Shown one piece after another: positions 7,039 through 10,201 of a stretch of 10,201 nt of DNA (the stretch's first letter is position 1; each line of letters starts with the position of its first letter). The notes beneath the pieces were generated by a model. That model was not told the DNA's origin, made no database searches, and was given only the letters and a program-made list of their open reading frames with translations. The DNA is from an uncultured Oscillospiraceae bacterium (lineage in GTDB: Bacteria > Bacillota > Clostridia > Oscillospirales > Acutalibacteraceae), in NCBI GenBank assembly GCA_900552225.1, contig URYX01000049.1:1-10201 (forward strand), given 5' to 3'. The position numbers and the translations under genes were made by a program.

Positions 7039-7631
7039 CAGCGGGAATACCGGTTCATGGCCTGATCGATCTCTCCGGCCGCAATCAGCTCGGCCGCTCC
7101 GGCCGCCGCCTCCAGCGCCGGGGCCAGAGCCTGCTCCTCCGCCGCCGTGAAGCGCGACAGCACCCAGTCGGCCAGATCCATCTCCGGATGCGGCTTCTGC
7201 CCCACCCCGATTTTGACGCGTGCGAATTCCTCGCTGTCCACATGGCCGATAATGCTGCGCAGTCCCTTCTGTCCGCCGTCGCTGCCCTTGCGGCGCACCC
7301 GCACGGTACCCACCGGCAGCGAAATGTCATCCGACAGCACCAGAAGCTGCGACGGCTTCAGCTTGTAAAACCGCAGGGCCTCCGCCACGGCGACCCCGCT
7401 TTCATTCATATAGGTTTGGGGAAACAGCAGCAGGCAATGCCGCCCGCCGAGCTCCGCCTCCGCCGTCAGCGCATGGAACCGCGCCCGCGTCAGCGTAACC
7501 CCGAGCCTCTCAGCCAGCGCCGTCAGCGCACGCACGCCGGCGTTATGCCGCGTGCAGGCATATTTCGGCCCGGGATTTCCCAACCCGACAATCACAAAAT
7601 CCACAGCTCCCCGTCTGCTCCCAAACAGCAT
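7038..7631 (-). CDS. pth: Peptidyl-tRNA hydrolase (Pth)
   Basis: 197 residues from the chosen start, normal for Pth. The N-terminal signature VGLGNPGPKY, then TRHNAG, is at residues 15-32, with the catalytic His29 and substrate-binding Asn19 (E. coli His20 and Asn10). TYMNESG supplies Asn76, SDDISLP supplies Asp101 (E. coli Asp93), and RRKGSDGG precedes the loop that normally reads GGHNG. Here that loop reads GGQKG (Q121, K122). The enzyme frees tRNA from peptides that dropped off the ribosome. The frame is open upstream to 7802, but the Met at 7631 is preferred: AAGGAG (7642-7647) is 10 nt before it, the family starts here, and a promoter overlaps the upstream extension. It is the first gene of the leftward group (pth-mfd-maf) and diverges from ppdK. 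Confidence 0.95.
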   Translation of the reverse strand: MLFGSRRGAVDFVIVGLGNPGPKYACTRHNAGVRALTALAERLGVTLTRARFHALTAEAELGGRHCLLLFPQTYMNESGVAVAEALRFYKLKPSQLLVLSDDISLPVGTVRVRRKGSDGGQKGLRSIIGHVDSEEFARVKIGVGQKPHPEMDLADWVLSRFTAAEEQALAPALEAAAGAAELIAAGEIDQAMNRYSR

Positions 7632-7702
7632 ACTCCGTCCACTCCTTCTGTCCCCGGCCCGCCGTGCCGCATCCCGCGGCCGCAGTCCCAAACCGACTTT
7701 TA

Positions 7703-7724
7703 GCGGGACAGCATCCTGCCCCGC
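7703..7724 (-). other. Strong hairpin in the pth leader with an AUG in its loop
   Basis: On the minus strand, arms GCGGGGCAG and CTGTCCCGC pair over 9 bp (one G-U) around a 4-nt GATG loop. The plus-strand version has an A-C mismatch, so the structure suits the leftward RNA. It lies about 70-90 nt upstream of the pth start. The loop AUG opens a four-codon frame (M-L-S-R) that stops at 7700-7702. There is no T-run after it. Confidence 0.5.
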
Positions 7725-7753
7725 CTGTTCGCCGTATGACGGTTCGGCAGAAA

Positions 7754-7765
7754 GCAAGCGCTTGC
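7754..7765. promoter_or_regulatory. Perfect 12-bp palindrome resembling a CcpA/LacI-family operator
   Basis: GCAAGCGCTTGC is a perfect palindrome with a central CG. It matches the core of the cre pattern TGNAANCGNTNNCA except at the outermost positions, where the flanks read G and T. LacI/GalR-family regulators, including CcpA, bind such sites. It sits about 15-26 nt downstream of the predicted leftward start point, a position where a bound repressor would block pth transcription. It is also about 155 bp upstream of the ppdK -10. The regulator is not in the window. Confidence 0.4.
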
Positions 7766-7786
7766 CGAACTTTTGTCCAATTTTAT

Positions 7787-7815
7787 AGTATGCCACAAAC
7801 AAAAACGAAAATCAA
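7787..7815 (-). promoter_or_regulatory. Predicted sigma-70-type promoter for pth-mfd-maf
   Basis: On the minus strand, -35 TTGATT (7815-7810) and -10 CATACT (7792-7787) are separated by 17 nt. An alternative -10, TACTAT, lies 2 nt further downstream. Transcription would start near 7780, giving a leader of about 150 nt before pth. The block is AT-rich against GC-rich surroundings. It matches the consensus well but not perfectly. Confidence 0.5.
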
Positions 7816-7918
7816 GAGGCAATCTGCACAAAATCAACAGTATATTTTTTAAAAAGGCAGGGACAGTATGTATAAACAGTAAAATTTTGACTTTCCTATA
7901 GAAATTTCGGACACTTTT

Positions 7919-7927
7919 TGATATACT
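7919..7927 (+). promoter_or_regulatory. Predicted extended -10 promoter for ppdK
   Basis: TGATATACT contains a TG dinucleotide one base before a good -10 hexamer (TATACT at 7922-7927). No good -35 is found 17 nt upstream, as is usual for extended -10 promoters; a TTGACT at 7887-7892 is too far away. Transcription would start near 7934, giving a leader of about 105 nt. Two AT palindromes, AAAATTTT (7881-7888) and GAAATTTC (7901-7908), lie just upstream. Confidence 0.5.
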
Positions 7928-7941
7928 AAGCAGGTATCCTT

Positions 7942-8049
7942 ATGGCATTCGCTCTCGGCGGTCTCGCAAAGCGACGCTGGTTGCGCCCGCGGCAGGGAAC
8001 GCCGGCGGATAACGAAAAATTAGGAGGTCAAACACAGTATGAGTCATAA
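7942..8049 (+). other. Possible 35-codon leader frame overlapping the ppdK start
   Basis: ATG at 7942 opens a frame that reads through the ppdK ribosome site and ends 11 nt inside ppdK, in a different frame. The peptide begins MAFALGGLAKRRWLRPRQG. It lies fully within the predicted ppdK transcript. The only ribosome-site-like sequence before it is a weak AGG, and the peptide resembles no family I know. It is most likely chance, and is listed only because its position could affect ppdK translation. Confidence 0.12.
7971..8008 (+). other. Structured GC-rich leader of ppdK
   Basis: Two potential stems lie in the ppdK leader: GCGAC/GTTGC with a 4-nt loop (7971-7984, one G-U) and a bulged stem between CCGCGGC (7987-7993) and GCCGGCGG (8001-8008). 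The second ends about 13 nt before the AGGAGGT site, leaving that site in an unpaired A-rich stretch. This could act as a 5' stabiliser for an abundant message; I see no match to a riboswitch class. Confidence 0.3.
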
Positions 8050-10201
8050 GTATGTGTACCTGTTTACCGAAGGTAACAAGGACATGCGCAATCTGCTGGG
8101 CGGCAAGGGCGCCAACCTGGCCGAAATGACCGGTATCGGCCTGCCGGTTCCGCAGGGCTTCACCATCACCACCGAGGCCTGCACCCAGTACTATGAGGAC
8201 GGCAGAAAGATCAACGCGGACATCCAGTCGCAGATCATGGAGTACATCGTCAAGATGGAAGGCATCACCGGCAAGAAGTTCGGTGATGTGGAGAATCCGC
8301 TTCTGGTTTCTGTGCGTTCCGGCGCCCGTGCGTCCATGCCCGGCATGATGGATACCATCCTGAACCTCGGTCTGAATGAGGAAGTGGTGGAGGCGATTGC
8401 GAAGAAGTCCGGCAATCCCCGTTGGGCGTGGGACTGCTATCGCCGTTTTATCCAGATGTACTCCGACGTGGTCATGGAGGTCGGCAAGAAGTACTTTGAG
8501 GAACTCATCGATAAGATGAAGGAAGAAAAGGGCGTCACTCAGGACGTCGAGCTGACGGCGGATGACCTGAAGACGCTGGCCGGCCAGTTCAAGGCGGAAT
8601 ACAAGGAGAAGATCGGCAAGGACTTCCCGTCCGACCCGAAGGAGCAGCTCATGGGCGCCATCGAGGCTGTATTCCGTTCCTGGGACAACCCGCGCGCCAA
8701 CGTGTATCGCCGCGACAACGATATCCCGTATTCCTGGGGTACGGCCGTCAACGTGCAGATGATGGCGTTCGGCAACATGGGTGACGACTGCGGTACCGGC
8801 GTTGCGTTCACGCGTGACCCCGCGACCGGCGAGAAGAAGCTGATGGGCGAATTCCTGACCAACGCGCAGGGCGAGGACGTGGTGGCCGGCGTGCGCACCC
8901 CGATGCCGATCGCGCAGATGGCCGAGAAGTTCCCCGAGGCGTTTGCTCAGTTCCAGAATGTGTGCCGCATTCTGGAGGACCATTACCGCGACATGCAGGA
9001 TATGGAGTTCACCGTGGAGAGTGGCAAGCTGTATATGCTGCAGACTCGTAACGGCAAGCGTACCGCCAAGGCGGCGCTGAAAATTGCCTGCGACCTGCTG
9101 GACGAGGGCATGATTTCCGAGGAGCAGGCCGTTCTGATGATCGACCCGCGCAACCTCGACACGCTGCTGCACCCGCAGTTTGATGCCAAGGCGCTGAAGG
9201 CGGCGGTGCCGGCCGGCAGGGGCCTCGGTGCCTCCCCCGGTGCGGCCTGCGGCAAAATCGTGTTCTCCGCGGACGACGCTGTGGTCTGGAAGGAGCGCGG
9301 CGAAAAGGTCGTTCTCGTGCGTCTCGAGACCTCCCCGGAGGACATCACCGGCATGAAGGCCTCTCAGGGCATCCTCACCGTGCGCGGCGGTATGACCTCC
9401 CACGCGGCGGTTGTGGCGCGCGGCATGGGCACCTGCTGTGTCTCCGGCTGCGGCGACATCAAGATGGACGAGGCCAACAAGCAGTTTGTGCTCGGCGGCA
9501 AGACCTATCACGAGGGTGACTATATCTCCATCGACGGCTCGACCGGCAACATCTACGACGGCATCATCCCGACGGTGGACGCCGAGATTGCCGGCGAATT
9601 CGGCCGCATCATGCAGCTCGCGGACAAGTTCCGCCGCCTGGAAGTGCGCACCAATGCGGACACGCCGCGCGATGCGAAGAAGGCGCGTGAGCTCGGCGCG
9701 GAAGGCATCGGCCTCTGCCGCACGGAGCACATGTTCTTTGAGGCCGACCGTATTGCAGCCTTCCGCGAGATGATCTGCGCGGATACCGTCGAGGGCCGTG
9801 AGGCGGCGCTCGCGAAGATCCTGCCGTATCAGCAGGGCGACTTTGAGAAGCTGTACGAGGCGCTCGAGGGCAACCCGGTAACCATCCGCTTCCTGGATCC
9901 CCCGCTGCACGAGTTCGTGCCGACCGAGGAGGCCGACATTGAGGCGCTGGCCAAGACGCAGGGCAAGTCCGTGGCGGACATCAAGGCTCTGATCGCTTCC
10001 CTCCATGAGTTCAACCCGATGATGGGCCATCGCGGCTGCCGTCTGACGGTCACCTATCCGGAAATTGCCGAGATGCAGACCACCGCCGTCATCCGTGCGG
10101 CGATCAACGTCAAGAAGGCGCATCCGGACTGGAACATCGTTCCCGAAATCATGATCCCGCTCGTGGGCGAGGGGAAGGAATTCAAGTTCGTCAAGAACTT
10201 C
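8039..10201 (+). CDS. ppdK: Pyruvate, phosphate dikinase (C-terminal part beyond window)
   Basis: 721 codons open to the right edge; the family is about 875 residues, so roughly 150 are missing. The enzyme converts PEP, AMP and pyrophosphate to pyruvate, ATP and phosphate, and the reverse, in cytosolic glycolysis or gluconeogenesis. The N-terminal nucleotide-binding domain has LLGGKGANLAEM near residue 20 and SGARASMPGMMDT near residue 93, and later E323, Q335 and R337. The phosphohistidine domain has GGMTSHAAVVARG with catalytic H455 and T453. The PEP/pyruvate barrel has R561 (CRTEHMF) and R617 (RFLDPPLHEF). These numbers equal those I recall for the C. symbiosum enzyme, so there is no net insertion or deletion up to there. 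The catalytic Cys near 831 is outside. Start 8039 has a full AGGAGGT (8022-8028) 10 nt before it. It is transcribed away from pth. Confidence 0.98.
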   Translation, partial: MSHKYVYLFTEGNKDMRNLLGGKGANLAEMTGIGLPVPQGFTITTEACTQYYEDGRKINADIQSQIMEYIVKMEGITGKKFGDVENPLLVSVRSGARASMPGMMDTILNLGLNEEVVEAIAKKSGNPRWAWDCYRRFIQMYSDVVMEVGKKYFEELIDKMKEEKGVTQDVELTADDLKTLAGQFKAEYKEKIGKDFPSDPKEQLMGAIEAVFRSWDNPRANVYRRDNDIPYSWGTAVNVQMMAFGNMGDDCGTGVAFTRDPATGEKKLMGEFLTNAQGEDVVAGVRTPMPIAQMAEKFPEAFAQFQNVCRILEDHYRDMQDMEFTVESGKLYMLQTRNGKRTAKAALKIACDLLDEGMISEEQAVLMIDPRNLDTLLHPQFDAKALKAAVPAGRGLGASPGAACGKIVFSADDAVVWKERGEKVVLVRLETSPEDITGMKASQGILTVRGGMTSHAAVVARGMGTCCVSGCGDIKMDEANKQFVLGGKTYHEGDYISIDGSTGNIYDGIIPTVDAEIAGEFGRIMQLADKFRRLEVRTNADTPRDAKKARELGAEGIGLCRTEHMFFEADRIAAFREMICADTVEGREAALAKILPYQQGDFEKLYEALEGNPVTIRFLDPPLHEFVPTEEADIEALAKTQGKSVADIKALIASLHEFNPMMGHRGCRLTVTYPEIAEMQTTAVIRAAINVKKAHPDWNIVPEIMIPLVGEGKEFKFVKNF

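Larger units (their letters stand above)
7632..8038. other. Divergent intergenic regulatory region between pth and ppdK
   Basis: 407 bases without a convincing gene. From left to right it holds the GC-rich pth leader with a strong hairpin, a 12-bp perfect palindrome, the leftward promoter, an AT-rich block (about 7770-7935) with the rightward extended -10, and a GC-rich structured ppdK leader. Open frames here (an in-frame pth extension and a 35-codon frame at 7942-8049) lack good start signals. No terminator belonging to either gene is expected here, as the two genes point away from each other. Confidence 0.8.

Noticed and set aside
7700..7730. A terminator for the pth/ppdK region
   Set aside because: The hairpin is strong, but no T-run follows it on either strand, and the flanking genes diverge, so no terminator is expected.
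7632..7802. A 57-residue N-terminal extension of Pth
   Set aside because: The extension overlaps the predicted promoter and hairpin, lacks similarity to the family, and a good AAGGAG site precedes the Met at 7631.
7940..10123. A 727-codon open frame on the minus strand opposite ppdK
   Set aside because: It is the antisense shadow of ppdK. Its product is rich in His, Arg, Leu and Ala with no recognisable domain, whereas the plus strand encodes an intact PPDK with a full ribosome site and all catalytic residues. Codon bias in GC-rich genes keeps the opposite frame open.
1..10201. CRISPR arrays, transposons, phage genes, tRNA or rRNA genes
   Set aside because: I saw no spaced direct repeats, transposase motifs, terminal repeats with target duplications, or tRNA-like cloverleaf. 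Almost all the sequence is accounted for by core genes.

Overview
This window is GC-rich chromosomal DNA from a bacterium, most likely a member of the Bacillota, class Clostridia (an Oscillospiraceae/Ruminococcaceae-like lineage). The evidence is strong AGGAGG-type ribosome binding sites on every gene, a Bacillota-style mreBCD cluster next to maf, and a pyruvate phosphate dikinase whose active-site residues fall on the same numbers as in the Clostridium symbiosum enzyme. The genus cannot be read from the sequence.

Positions 1-7631 carry seven genes on the minus strand, which in transcription order are pth, mfd, maf, mreB, mreC, mreD and the start of a class B penicillin-binding protein 2. pth, mfd and maf are packed tightly (37-nt gap, then a 23-nt overlap) and deal with translation and genome upkeep: peptidyl-tRNA recycling, transcription-coupled repair and clean-up of abnormal nucleotides. 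A 123-nt gap with its own promoter precedes mreB. MreB, MreC, MreD and PBP2 form the rod-shape (elongasome) module. mreC and mreD overlap by ATGA, and PBP2 starts 24 nt after mreD. A strong terminator-like hairpin and a second compound stem lie between mreB and mreC, which may let MreB be made in excess of MreC, MreD and PBP2.

Positions 7632-8038 form a divergent regulatory region. It holds a sigma-70-type promoter firing left into pth, a perfect 12-bp palindrome resembling a CcpA/LacI-family operator, a strong hairpin in the pth leader, an AT-rich stretch with an extended -10 firing right, and a structured GC-rich leader.

Positions 8039-10201 carry ppdK on the plus strand, open to the window edge (721 codons, missing its C-terminal part). 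It is the only plus-strand gene. A long open frame on its opposite strand is a shadow.

I found no mobile element, CRISPR array, tRNA, rRNA, phage gene or clearly new system. This is ordinary core genome, and the points worth a second look are mainly regulatory: the mreB/mreC junction, the pth/ppdK intergenic region, and an unusual substitution in Pth.
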